A stretch of DNA of 64,000 nt from Rhynochetos jubatus (taxonomy: Eukaryota > Chordata > Aves > Eurypygiformes > Rhynochetidae): contig CM050648.1 of NCBI GenBank assembly GCA_027574665.1, positions 140,802,175 to 140,866,174 of the forward strand. The letters run 5' to 3'. The notes beneath the pieces were generated by a model that had not been told where the DNA came from, searched no databases, and saw only the letters and a list, made by a program, of their open reading frames with translations. The position numbers and the translations under genes were made by a program. Numbering within the stretch: the first letter of the stretch is position 1; every line of letters begins with the position of its first letter. Positions 23,659 through 37,098 of the stretch are shown in pieces.

Positions 23659-24427
23659 GCGTAAACATACTGTTAAAGCATTAAGTTGGCAGCAGAGAGA
23701 ACACCAAAGCAAGGCATACAGTACAGTAGACAAAAATTGAAAAAAAACCAAAAAAATTGAAAATAAGTCTTTTTTATTTTTTTTTTAAAGACCCTCCTAA
23801 CCATAGGTGTCTATTTAGGCTCATTAAGTATATAGCTTTGAAAAGCATCATGTGTTTAATTATTACATTTTCACTGTTTCCTAATATCAGTTTCTGTTCT
23901 TAATTTTATTGTTTTACTAAGTAGATATACAAATCATTATTTTTAAACTGTAGATTAAAAGCACAATGTTACCCCTTCACTGACTGCTATTAAACAGTTC
24001 TCGGATCCATGTCCGTAAGATGAGTGCTTCAATATTTCCATGTGTTGTTTCTTCATGTGAAAAATTTAGATCACAGCGATTAACGTGCAAGAGCATAATT
24101 GTTCATAATCCCCAAATTAATTTTCAAAATGAGAAAAAAAACCCCCATTGCCAAGAAGTAATCCTTTGCTCTCTGACTCTGCTGTAAGGGCAGAGCTGGC
24201 TGCCCCGGTCCTCTTGGCTTTGTTGGAACGTGCATCCCGGGGGAGAGAGCATGTAGGCTCAGTTAAACCTTGCAGACTTGGACCGGTGTGCGCAAAGGGA
24301 AAGGGAGTTCATGACTGTCGGGATAACCGAGGAGTTCCCAGCAGAGTGGTCATTTTCCAGACTTGAAGTCCTAGCAGAACTGTACGACTGACGTTGCCCT
24401 TTTGTTTTCTGTCTGTACCTGCGTGGG

Positions 24428-24452
24428 TGTATATATATATATATATATATAA
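24428..24452. repeat. (TA)n microsatellite in the ZBTB1 3' UTR
   Basis: About eleven TA dinucleotides lie in a row between GTG and ACC. Length polymorphism is likely. Confidence 0.85.
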
Positions 24453-24744
24453 CCTGCCTGTTGTGATACGCGAGGGGCGAGTGGCTGTGGAGGATTGCTA
24501 GGAATGCAGAATGGCCGTGTGCGCTGAAGACGGCGTTTCTCAGCCTAGCTGTAAACGGTGCCTTGCTGCTTGCGTTGGAAAGTTAAAGCGGGATGGGTGT
24601 GAAGATAGTCCCGTTGCTTGGGCGGGGAGGGGAAGGGGGAGCGTGGCTTATGTGAACCTTAGCTTTTTTTTTGTTGCTTGTTTTCATGATACTTTCTGAA
24701 TGTTCTGTTTTTCAACAAGAATATAACAAGACTGCAGTTTTCTT

Positions 24745-24750
24745 AATAAA
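24745..24750 (+). terminator. ZBTB1: ZBTB1 poly(A) signal AATAAA
   Basis: A canonical hexamer 1.09 kb after the stop codon, followed by T-rich sequence. Confidence 0.65.
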
Positions 24751-25123
24751 TGTAAAGACATTTTCTGCCTTTTAAGATTCCTTTCTGATTCTAGTATAGC
24801 CCTAATCTGTGCAGCTTGTCTCGTAATTGAATTGCATTTAAAAATCCTACTAAGTACCAGCTGACACCAATTCAGTGAGGCAGTTTGGCCTTTGAGAGAA
24901 CGACTGGCTTTGATTCTTAGGCACCAGCTGTCTAAACGTTTGTGAAGTGCCTGATTTTTAAATGGGGGGACGGAAAGGATCCTAATGCGGAATGGTGGAG
25001 AAAACTGTTACAGAATAAAACCTAGCCATACTTTCTCCCGGCAGATCTCACTTTATCGAAGAGGGTAGTAATGCTATTTTCCACTGACCTGTGGAAGGAG
25101 GAAAACGATTGAGATCAGCAATT

Positions 25124-25180
25124 AAGGCAGTTGGACTAGATGATCATTGTAGGTCCCTTCCAAGTGAAATAGTCTGTCAC
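25124..25180 (+). mobile_element. CR1 LINE 3' tail fragment
   Basis: GTTGGACTAGATGATCATTG followed by AGGTCCCTTCCAA is the typical CR1 3' end read on the plus strand. Only about 60 bases remain. Confidence 0.75.
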
Positions 25181-28100
25181 CTCACGCACCAGTGGTGGGT
25201 TTCAGGAGCTGAGGGTCTTGTCCAGGGCTTTCACGCACTTGTCGCTGTTGGAGTTGAGTTTTGATCCCTTGTTGTTTCTTGGCCTTTACGTTAGACTGCT
25301 TTAGAGAAATGAATACAGTTCAGCATCGCCACTATAACTGTTTGAAGTCATAGGAGTTGCCTTGAATTTATTCAGTTCTCAGTGTGCAGTAGAACGTCTC
25401 TTGGTTGGCAGACGTGTGCTGCAGTGATGGAGAAGGACGCTGGCAGCAGACCTCAGTCCTGAGCCGGCAGCTGGCTCCCCGGGCACTGCCTGCTTCGGCT
25501 GCAGTTCGGGCCTGTAGTGTTTTGCCGTAACGGCTCAGTCCGATGTCAGCTTGTATGATGAGGAAGGCAACCAAGTCCTGAAAAACACTGGGGCTGAAAG
25601 GATCACAGACATGAATGCACTCCAGCATTTCGGTTAATTCAGAGCTTCTCCCTTCTTAGGATTTATTCCACATTCCGCATCCCAACCCAGACTGAAGCTC
25701 AGTGTGTTAAGACTTCAAAGAATAAGCAGGATGGGTATTTTAACACTTTTTATCATGGGAATAAGTGCTAAAGGTGATCATAAGACTCTTCAGAAGGCAA
25801 AAAATCTAACTATAATGATCACCTCAGGGATAAAGTAGTTATTCAAGTGCTGCGGTGGAAGAGTTAGGGGGTTAACGCGCTGCACACAGCAATTCTGACG
25901 TGCAGGTTATCCCTTACGGTATCCACTATGGCTGGGCTGGGAAGAGCAGCCAAGGGGAGTGAGGGAGAACTGTAGGAGCTGGCAGAAGAGTCTTCTGGCA
26001 CTGGGGGAACGGGAAGGCTGAGTGGGAGAGGAGATCCTGAGTGGGACGGAGTTGGAAAGGCTGAGGGGGGGCAGGGTTAGAGCTGTGCAGTGGGAAGCAA
26101 ATCCCAGAGGTGGCATGGAGGGGGCAGCTGGAGGAGTGGATAAAATGTCCTGTAGACGCCTGTGAGACCAGAGTGAGAATGACTCAGCTTGGCTGGGAGA
26201 GCTGTCGGCCCGGGTGATGAGCTCACCACAGCACAAACTGGGAGCGCGGATTGCGTACCAAGTACAGCCAGCCCCTGCGCTGGACACGCTGCAGGGGCAC
26301 AGCAGAGCCCCGATTAAAGACCTTGTTGAAAAGGAGGAGGTGCCCTCAGCGAACTAAGAGGTTGTTCCTGAATACAGCGAAGGGCTAAGGGTGATTTATG
26401 GAGCCGCTGGCTCAGGGTCAGGAGCCCTTGTTTACAAGGTATTGGTCTGAACTTGACCCAGAAAGCTTTCACAAAAGGAGTTACTTCCTAGTGTAAGTGG
26501 ACCTGCCAGCTACAGAAGTTAAATGAAGGAGCTGGGAGTGAAGGTATTTATGTGTACTACCTAAGTTTATAAACACCCTGGAATACCCTTGTTTTTCAGT
26601 CATAAGGTGTGTTGTAGTAGCCTTTCAAAAGGAAGTTTGTTAAACCTTTCCGACTGAACTTGCATTAATGTTTTTTCCTGTTCCTGTGAAAAACCCAGTG
26701 CCTTGGAGTTCACATGTATGAATGTCCAGACTGAGGCTCAGTGAAGACCAGGGGAACTTAAGAGCAGATCTACTTTTACGTAGGTAGAGGAAACCAGAAT
26801 GACTGAAGTAGCCCGAAAAGCGACCAGGGTGGGTGTAGGAGAACAAATTAAAGGTACTAAGGCATAAACAAGACAGCCTGGCTTGCGAGTAGACAGGGAG
26901 AGGGTTTATGGTGATGTTTAAAAGCATGCAGGGGAACAGCATGGGGCTATAGAAGAAAAGGCCTGGAGTGACAGGAGGAATTTGGCTGCTGTGTACGAGG
27001 AGAAGAGTGGGTACTGAGGCACGCTGGGGTTGGTCACTCCTGAGGACAAGGGTGTTCTCCCCAGGGCGAGACAACATCCGCAGGAGAGTGAAATGATGGT
27101 GTTTCAGTGCTCCTACCACAATAAATATTACTTACTGTGGAGACAGAATAAAAGCACACCTGAAAAAAAACCCAGCCAAACAACTGCAGTTTTGATATCC
27201 TAGAAGTCTTGCTGTTACTGGAAAGATGGTGAAAGGGAAGCAAAAATATTTTATTTAGGGTTCTATTTCCTCTAAGAAATCTGTACTTCTTGGTCATCAT
27301 AACATGGTTCCTTTGTATCTCGTTACTGCGCTACATGGACTGTCAGTGTAAAAGCACTTCAGGATCTTTGGGAGTAGAGGTGTAAGCGTATCACCTTGCA
27401 CAGGACAAAGCCAGAAAGAAAAAGATTTGCTGGATGCTCTGACTTGAAGTTGTGAGGTGCTATTCTTACTTTTGGAGGACTTCTCTCTGTTCTGTTGTTT
27501 TCTTCATTTTGGCAGTGGTTACAAGCAGCCAGCCTAGCTATTAGCTTTCAGGATTTACTTAAAAAGAGGAAATTCATTAAGGCTGGAATGAGCTTTAAAA
27601 TATCACAAAAGCAGTATATATCCTCTGTTTTTCCATTTCAGAGGAGACGTTTCAGATGTTAAAATATACATATACACACTTGTAAATGCTTATTGGCAAC
27701 TTGTTAATTCAAGGAGTGTTTACATTTGCGTATAATGATCTTTGTAGCCAAAAGGTCTGTGGAGAAATCTTGATTTGAATAGATCAGAATATCACAGAAT
27801 TCTAACAATCAGTGATTTCCTTAGGGGACTTCTCTAATGTTTTCAGTTAATGGAGAAAATAGTATTCAACATATTTCTTTATTCAAAGCTGAAGACAGAA
27901 AATGTACTGCCCTGGAGAATATATTAAATGTACGTTGTTATAAAAGCAAGTAGTTTGACTGCACTATTGTACTGGAACACCCAGTGCTAAACCGTCAGGA
28001 GTGTCTCACCTATTGCTGAGGATGTAGGTTTGCTCCTGACGGCAGTGCCACCTTGAGCACCAGCAGCCCCTTCCTCCTCCCCACCTCGTTTCAGTTCTCA

Positions 28101-31100
28101 ACTGCCACGTGTGCCACCCTCTCCATTGTCAAAAAGCACATGTTTATGTAGCTTCACAATGAACTTGAATCAAACAACGGGCTGGTTTTATTCCCCGTGG
28201 GGCTAGTTTTTGGCTGGATCAGTTCCCCGCTGTGCTTCCCTCTCCAGCTCTGTCTCAAATGTTGTGCTAACACAATAGAAGGGGTGGCATGAGGGTACAA
28301 ATGAGTGGCTGAGAGGGGCCTCCTTTGCTTAAACGAGCCGTGCCAGAACTTCGAGCACATCTCAATCTTAACTTGGTCTCTGTCTCCCCCAAGCATCCTC
28401 GTGGAAGCTGAACTCTTCCATTCATCTCCTATTCCCTGATAAGGAAAAAAGGCAGCCCAGCCTCTTACATACAAATGAGGCACATCTATGCTATCTGCCC
28501 TTTATGAGGGCTGGAAACCTTCCTGCGTTCAGCTCACCCCTCAAATATGCTCTGGAGCTTTCTTAGTCTTTCTTGAAACAGCCTACGTCCCGCTCCACGC
28601 CACTGGGTTCGTGTGGTTGGCCTGGCCTGAGGCCAGGAACGAGCTGGGCCCCTTGGCAGTCAAACACCAGGAATGGCTCCCACCTTCCTCTGGTCATCGT
28701 GCCCTCCGGCTGCGGGCCCAGATGCAGCTGTGCTGCCCACGTGCTCGGCAGCTGGGCCCCGCTCTCCTGCTGCCCTGCGTCCCTCGCCATTCTCAACGCG
28801 TGCTCTTCTGGGCGTTGCGATAAGGGCACACGGTCATCTCGGTTTTGGTCCAGTATTGAAAGCTCGGGATAACTCCTAGCATTAGTTAAGGAGATGTTGG
28901 CAGTGCCTGTTAATATCCCCATGTGCCTGGTTCTGGTTTTAAGTGTTTCCTAATTCAAAAGGGTTAAAAAATCAAATATTCTGACTTCCCTAATTCTCAG
29001 TTGGTTTGATGCTTGTCACAGACTTAAAGACCTACAAGACGAAGCATGACTAATTTGACTTTATACCGTCTGCTGAAGGCTAGAAATCAGGAGTGTGTTT
29101 TTAAAAGCTGACATTTCTGTAGTTCTCAGCTATAAACCAGTTTTCTGTTGTTTTCTTCCAACTTCCAAAATCCTCCAAAAGTATTGCTGTGCAGTGTACT
29201 CGAGACGTGTTAGTAGGGTGAGATTTTGACGAGGGAAGATGCCAAAAACCAGGACACATTTTATAAATTAAGTGTCTTCTGCCACTTTTAGAGCCACTTC
29301 TACAGTTCTGGAATTAATTGTGATTTTATTTTATTTTTTCATGGAGAAAGATTTTAATTTGTTACAGCACAGCAGAGCTCATGACTCAGGAGTCAGTTCT
29401 TCGTGACTATAAATATTCAGCCCTGAAACAAACAGCCCATGTTCTTTTTTTCATGTACTTGAATAACCAGTGCCAACTTTACAAGAGAAATGCTAGCGGA
29501 TCTTTCTTTGGGTCATTTTTGCCCTCAAATGTCTTGTAGGGTTGGGGTGGGGTTTTTTATTTAAGTCAGAGGAAAACAATATTGTGCATCGTGCTTTTAG
29601 AGGAACTGTTTTCAGTGCAGATTCCCTATATGAAAGTAGTTGAAAATATGAAACTTGAAAAACATACTAATGTACTCAAGGGAACCAAACAAAATTACGA
29701 GAGGAGAAATCAGCATAGTCCAAGGCCGGATTTTGATGGCCTGTTTGTTTTGCGTAGCTAGTGTGGCACACACCACTCCAAGAACCTAGAATTTCAGAAG
29801 TGGTCAAAATCTTTGATTCCTCTTGCAAGAAAATGAAAAGGTTTGATCCTTTCCTGTGCTTTCTGGCACACTGAAACTACAGTAAGTCTTCCTGCAGCTA
29901 CAACCACAAAACCAATGCTGCGTCTAGCGTTTCTTATGGGAGAAAAAAAAGCCCCCAGCCCTTTGGGAGCTGTTCAAGAACTTCCCTTTCTCACAAAGTC
30001 CTGATGCTGCTGTTTGTACTCATCTGTGATTTGCATCAATGAGATTTTGGGGTGTACTTTTTTTTTGGTTGTGAATAGGAGGCGATCTCAGATAAGTAAG
30101 TCTTGTGGTTCTGTAGACATCCCAAGACCTCTGACAGGGAATGAGAAGAGAGCATTCCTTAAAGACCTCCAAATCCTTGAAGCTGTGTGGATTGTGGGAA
30201 ATCCACCGGAAATCAGGACTGTCTGCAAATAGTTGGTTTCTCAACCTGTCTGTCAGGCAAAGTGCCACCACTGTCACCAAGTGCCAAGGTCTCTACAGCA
30301 GCAGCATTGCCAGCATGAAAGATGCAAAATTCAGTCCCCGTCTCCCCTGATGACAAGGTGGCTATTTTAAAAATTCATCCTTTTGACTCTTCTATTTGCC
30401 TTCTGTTTTGTGAAACGGGAAGATGTGCTTTCTTCCTGTTTTGAAGCAATGACTAGGGCTAAGAACTTGCCTTTTTTAATAGTTCTCGCATGTTCAGTTG
30501 AGCCTACGCAACTCAGTAATACTTACTCTCTCCTTTTTTAGGTAACCATAGATTATTTTTGGGTTTGGCAGTAGATACACCAGGCTTCTGGTATAGGTTA
30601 CGCTCCTTCCTTTTACACAAGTCAACGTTAGAGCGTTTATTCAGGATGCTAAAGATCGTGCTTCTGTTTCCTCCTTGCCTATGGGTTTCCTACTGGTACC
30701 TACTGGTAGAGACTCCAAACTACCAAACCGCTGAGGTTTTAGTTTCTAGCCATTGGTTATTTAATTATTTATACCAAGTGGAAACTTTTTAAGAGATGAA
30801 ATCTAGAGTATCCCTCCATCAGGAGAAGGATAGATACAGTAGTATTGTAGAAGGAGGAAATAGAGGGTAGGATCCCTTGGAACTGATGAAGAAATTGTCT
30901 TAGTACTTCCCACAGCCCAGGAGAAAGCTGGGATCTCTGAGCTGCACTGCTATCAGGTAGATTAAATATCATTTGTGTACACTTACATTTGCTGTAAAAC
31001 ACGACACTGGCATAGTCTGTCTGTGTGGAAGTATGAGGATTAGCCCCACCTGATCTGCTTTCAGATGGACTTGTGTTTCACTCAGCTTTTACTGCCAGTT

Positions 31101-33645
31101 GCTACCATGACCAGTTCTGCCAGAAAAGACAAGAGGTCCCGATGAACAGCAACTTAAAACCTGAAAAATATGTCAAGACACAAGAAATCTTACAGTAATT
31201 GTTAAGTTCTTTCAGCTTTAGCTTGCTGCGCAAAGAGTTAAATAGTTCAAAGGCTGTTTCCCTTGGAGAATGTTTATTTGATTGAGTTCAGTGTGGCTTA
31301 GACCCCAAATAGAACTACTGGCTTCAAACAGAGCACTACTATGAGAGCAGGAATAGTCTGCGGCCTTCCAGACCTCACAAGCTATGTTGGTTTGTTACAG
31401 AGAGTCAAAACAAAGATGTCCCTTAAAACACATAGACATTAACTTAGTGTATTTCACACACCACAATCTTTTATCTCAGAACTGCCTTTCTCCCCAGTCA
31501 CTGGGGCTGTGCCAAAGTCACGGAGATCCTGGAGGAGCTATAGACTTCTCAGTAAAAAGTATGTATGGTATGATTGGACCATCCGAACTAATTAGATCAT
31601 TAGAGAACAGGCTTTGAGCGCTACTGCTCCTGTTTACTAAGCCTGAAGGACTACATCCTTCGGATTTTGGAACAGCACTTATCTTCGCTTCTCAATTCCC
31701 TTTACGTTGCAGAAAGCAGGGCGAGGAAAAACCCAGCAGGTGCTTCTCTTTTAAACGGAGCCTGGAAGATCTTGTTAGCTGGGGGGTGTTAATTTTGTTG
31801 GTTTTTTTTTTTTTTCCAAGTCCTTAGGTGGCTGAATTTTCAGACTTCTAGTAAACGCGCTAAACTGTAAAAAAGCGTTATTAATACACAATGAGATAGG
31901 CCAAGTTCAACCCCTTAATGTAACAGTCAAACCCATGCAGATACTATTAGTACAGGAACCTCCTATCAGGCCAAATCTGGAGAGTTATCTTTGATCTATC
32001 TCCAGATCCTCCTTTTATTTGTAAACATCCCGCTAATCACAGACTTCCTCTGACTTTTATGAAGTGGAAGAAAGTGCATCCTTCCTAACATCTCTGGAGT
32101 GCTCTAACTTTGCAGATGTTGATGGGTTTGTGGGACGGGGAGGTACGAGCTCCATCTCGTGGCTAACTGGAAACACGCCTTTTTCTATTTAAAAAGCTCC
32201 AAAAGTTGCCACAGTTGAGCAGAGTTTACTGTGTGAAGAGTGAAGCAGATCCTCTTGCAGCTGTGCATTCCTAAAACAAACTTCTGTTTTTGGGATAGCT
32301 AGAGGATTTTAGAATCTGGGAGGAGGACACAGCATTTTAGCTCTCATCTAGTTTGCTGTGGTCTAAAAGCCATTAGCAATGCCAGCAGTTCTCTGGCGTT
32401 CGCAGTTCTGTACGCGCACCAGCCACCACACTTGGCACTGATTAACAGTATTTTTGCAGTCTCATCGGAAAAATGTAATTTAATATTCATTAGGCAACCC
32501 ACCTTCCCACACTCAGAGGTGGTCCCACACAGCATAGTCGGTGTATTGAGGGCGGTGGTGTAAAGAGGCTCAGTCACGCCGCATGAGCTGTGGATGGTGC
32601 GCAAATAACGGACATCTCGGACTGTAAAATGCAGGCCGGCTTCTTAACGAACAGCAATATTAAACACTGATGTTGCCTGGAGAAAAATAATGTTCACGTG
32701 CATACTGTAGTTAGAATACATTTTTTTCTCCTTTGCTAGTTTACAAACAAAATGGGCATTTCCTGGCCTTAGAGCTAGTCAGATAAGAGCTACTTGGAGA
32801 TAACAGCATCAGTCCAGTGAATTCCTCTCCAGATCTGAAGAATGCGTTAGGCAGACACATGGACTTGCTGTCAGAACCAGCAGTACTTTGAGCTAGCAGT
32901 TTGCCCAAGACGCGCTTCCCCTGGCATGAAACAAAAGCCATTTGTCCCAGATTGCTCTTTTGCCCACCATCAAGTGCGTGACGTGGCACAGAGAGCAGCT
33001 AATATACAGACAGTTCTGGGCCTGGCGTACGCTGCGAGCACCTGGCCGCATGTCACATGGGGCATCCTATAATGCGCACTGCAGCGTGGAGCACCGCTCT
33101 CCAGGCTTTCCTCTCAAAGGCGTGCCAGGAAATTCAGCCCTGAGCTGGCCTTGAGGATGCTCTAGCAGGTAAGTAATGCAGACAGCTCATAAACCTGGCT
33201 TCACGTGCCGCCTTTCTTGCTCTTCACTGTAGACACAACCGCTTGGTCCAGGGCTGCCATAGTGTGCGTAGAAACTTCAAGTGTAAATTGTCCAGAAGCA
33301 GGACAATCGTATACTTTGTACAATGTGATTTACATATCCAGAGAAAGAAGTCAGTGTACCGAGGAAAAAAACCAGGAGGATTGTCTTTGAAAGTTCCATC
33401 CACGTTTCCAATTTCTTGACTATTTGTATCTGATACAAAGCTGCTCGTATTTGTCATAAATGGGTTTGGTCAAAAGAGACTTACAGGAATTGTACATATT
33501 TATAACATTTATCTGCATTTAACCTAAAATAAGAATTTGGGGAGGGGAGTTAAGTACATATATAACAGTTACCTCTGAGTTAGGCAAGGGGAAAACAACC
33601 CAAAACAACCAAACCCAAACAGAGGCAAATGTGAAGCACGAAGTA

Positions 33646-33682
33646 TTCCAGGGTGGGGGTGTTCCAGGGTGGGGGTGTTCCA
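33646..33682. repeat. 16-base minisatellite, 2.3 copies
   Basis: The unit TTCCAGGGTGGGGGTG occurs twice in exact tandem (33646-33661, 33662-33677), followed by the start of a third copy. Confidence 0.85.
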
Positions 33683-33867
33683 AGCTACGAGAAGTCCAAG
33701 CTGAGGGGAAATAACACTCGTGCAATTTTTTGAACATCAGCTAAGCCAAGCCATAAACCACGGCTGGAAAGTAACACATACACTGTCAAAAATAACTTCT
33801 GGGAGGCTTGGGAAGTGAAGTTTTTCTTCAGCGAATCTTTAGCTGTTTTGAAAATGGAAGGCAAAGG

Positions 33868-33885
33868 AGAAAGAAAGAAAGAAAG
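33868..33885. repeat. Short (GAAA)n microsatellite
   Basis: GAGAAAGAAAGAAAGAAAGG, a purine-only tetranucleotide run of about four units. Confidence 0.7.
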
Positions 33886-36800
33886 GAAAGTTTCTGAAAC
33901 AAGGTGAAAACATTGTTTAAGTTGTGTTTTGGTGGGGTAGGGGTTGAAGGAGAAGAACCGAAGGGCTTGTAAACAGACTTCCTGACTGTGGTGGGTGCTC
34001 TGACTGTAACTGGAGGATGGGTATTTAGAGCAAAGCCACGCCATAGTGAGGTGGGGGGGACCACATCATGCTAGCAAATACAGAACTGGAGTGTGGGCTT
34101 CTGACTTTTAATATTTTTCTTGCATTTCTTTTCTGCATGGCAGTAGTGAAATAGGGACTTCTAAGCTTCTGAACAACTGAGAGAACCAGGGTTGAAGAAG
34201 ACATGAGGAAGAACTGGTCGTCCAAAGATTTCATAAAAACTCAGAACCGCGTGTGCCAGATCTGAACTGGCACCACCTTTGCTTTTTTGACATGCTGCAG
34301 CAGTCGCAAAAGACACCAAAGCAGTCAAATTAGAACATGCAGTAAAAGTTGTTTTGGACTCTTCTCTGTATTACAAAACTTCCTTCCTTGTGACTATTAT
34401 TTACACCTGTTAAATTTGGAGTCTCCTTTCATGGAGCAGACAGCCAAAAGAGGCAGATGCCGCGTGTTAAGGGCTGCACTGAGCGTGCAGAATTTGCTGT
34501 GCATGTGCTGGAGTGCTCCTTTTCTGAAACGAGGCTTCTTAGAGTTTCTGTCAAAAACCGTTTAGATTTTAGTCAAATATTAGAAATGTATGCTCGTGAA
34601 CTAAAACTTACGTATTTTCAGACAGTCGCAATGCTAAACTATCAAGTGTTAAAACAGGAAAAAGATTAATCTGGAGTACAAGGAGAAAAAAAAAATCTTA
34701 AAAACTGAGGACAGAGGGTCCCTGAGGAAGGACAGGATGGTGAGAAAGACCCAGCTGACCCGATTCCCTCTGCTGCCATGATCATCAGTTGCAAGCTGAA
34801 GAGGACCTTCCGTGGAGCACAGTGCTTGCATGAGGAAAGACTGGTGCTCTGGTCTTACTACAAGAACGGTGAAAATCTTTTGCCAACAAGGAGATGAGTA
34901 AATGTAAAATAACCTTCACAGGGCATGGGGTGCACCTTGTTCTGGATCTAAGCCTTGCAAAAGCTGGCTTGAAGAGGAGAATCAGGCATTCATGTTCAGA
35001 TTTGAGCATGTTAGGAATCCTAATGTTCCCAGCTAAAGTAATGGGGGGGAAAAAAAAAGGGAAAAAAAAGGCAGTAATTTTTTCAAATTAGGGACAGCAT
35101 GGATTAAGAAAATACTAATTTCCTTCACTTTCCCCAGAAAACAGTGGGTCAGATTGAGACATGTAAGCAGACTAAACATATGCTGATCTATATTCTGCTC
35201 TAGTTACGCATCTTACTAATTCTACTCATGACGATAAAAGGGTGTTTCATTGTTCAGTATAACTGTTATCTCAAGCTGAGTCTGTCTATAATTTTATTTA
35301 TAATTGGCATAATTTTCATTACTGTTGTTACAAAACGTGTAAACTATTGTCTGTATTGCAGCTTGTATAGGGCATATGTCTGTGCTTGTTTTACTCTTTT
35401 GAAGTTTATGAAGTTGCTATACAAATGCAAGAAGAGATGTTCAGAAATCTTGGAATGTGGTTGCTTCATCTAATTGCATAGCCCCAAACGTTTCAGCACA
35501 TAGATGTTGAAGGTATCGGCTCTATTAATATGTAACACCTTAAACATGAATAGAGGTGTTTTAAAAGCCTTCAGGGCAATCTTGGAATGCCGATACTTCG
35601 GTCCCTGTGGCTGTGCTGGAGCAAAGGGGAAGATGATGAATATCTGGGCAAAGCCATATACCACTGGGGGCTCCGCCGGGAGAAGGCACAATATAGTTGG
35701 GAAATCTAATAGAAAATGGGATGTCCTTTCCATGGAGAAGCGGAAGGACCACCATGAAGCAGAGGAGGGAAGGGAAGTACGTTTATAGCATCACCTAAAG
35801 CTAGGCCTTCAACAGTATACTAGGTGTAGGACATCTAGAACAGGCTGTGACTGTTCTGTAACTTAGCAATTATTTGTAGTCTATGTAGAGTATCAGTGAA
35901 GACATTCCAGGTTAGTTTTCATCATCTTTAAAGCTTACTCTGTGCTTTGATACAGTATCTTTAATAAAATATTCTTACAAATCTGCTTATTATTCTCATT
36001 TAATTCCATGTAATACCTGAGCTCATAACAGTCCTGGCAACGGGATGAAGTTGCAGTTACCACCTGCTTCATCTGCTCCTGCGGTTTCCCCATTCACCTG
36101 CTAAGAATGACAAGAGGGAAAACTGAGATGAGTAAAAATCAAATAATCATAGGTGTGAGTAAGTAAGAGAAATTTGTAGCAGTGCTACAGTTCAATTATT
36201 AGCGAAATTCTTCACAGTAAGCCTTTAAGTGAATCTGAGAGATTAATCATATGTTGATCTCTTGAAGATGAAGCATTGGTCTTTGCCTGTGTGTACAGTA
36301 CACCTTTTCCCTTGTTTAAGGCTTACCGTCGTTTTCCATCTTTACAGTTGCTGCCAATAATTACAATGTATCGTTTAACCCCATTCATGGCAGTTTTAGA
36401 TCAAATTCTGTTTTCATTTGTTCACCCCCTGGTCCATATAGAGTATCCTTTCAATATCTTTAAACAAGACCAAGCAGAGTTCAACGTCAAGTATACTAGA
36501 AGATTAGAATCCAGAATAATCCTGGCTAGGTGCAGACGTGATCTGAAAACACGTTATTTAATAGGGACAAATGCAGGCTGGAAGCATTAGCTGCGCAAAT
36601 AAAGGAACATCTGCTTAATTTCCATTTGAAAGAACTGATGTGTTATTTTGGGCCAGATTCTGCAAACGAGCCTGCAACATTACGCTGTTGCAAATAAAGG
36701 TAAAAACTGAAACGTCTAAACCGAAGTGTAATCAGCTCCTTCAGAACTAACGCGTCAGCCAGTGACGTCTCCAGTTGGGATCTTGAAAAGTAAGATACGA

Positions 36801-37050
36801 GTTGCATGCAGAGAATCCAGGAGAAAGCAATGAGAACGTCTAGATGCTGAGCAAACTTTGCCTTTGAGCACAGATTGGATCATTTTAGCTTGTCTTACAG
36901 GAGAGATGGTAAAGGGGAAACGATGATTTTCATATATATAAAAGCTGGTTGTAAAGAAAAATGGAGTCACGTTTTCTCATACCCACAATCGATAGGAATA
37001 GAAACAATTGTCTTAAATGGCAAGAAAGGAGATTTTGGTTAGGCCCAGAA

Positions 37051-37098
37051 TGAGACTAAATAACCTATTGAGGTCCTTTTCTGGTCTGATTCTGTGAC
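37051..37098 (+). mobile_element. CR1 LINE 3' tail fragment
   Basis: The segment ends in GGTCTGATTCTGTGAC after a diverged AGGTCC block, which is the CR1 terminus on the plus strand. It is a degraded copy of about 50 bases. Confidence 0.65.

Larger units (their letters stand above)
23659..24770 (+). other. ZBTB1: ZBTB1 3' UTR
   Basis: This is AT-rich sequence after the stop codon, with several ATTT-type elements and a (TA)n run at about 24430-24450, ending shortly after the poly(A) signal at 24745. The cleavage point is estimated. A further AATAAA at 25014-25019 could extend it. Confidence 0.65.

Noticed and set aside
27781-27800. ATCACAGAATTCT resembling the start of a reverse CR1
   Set aside because: Only about a dozen bases match, and the CR1 body does not follow.
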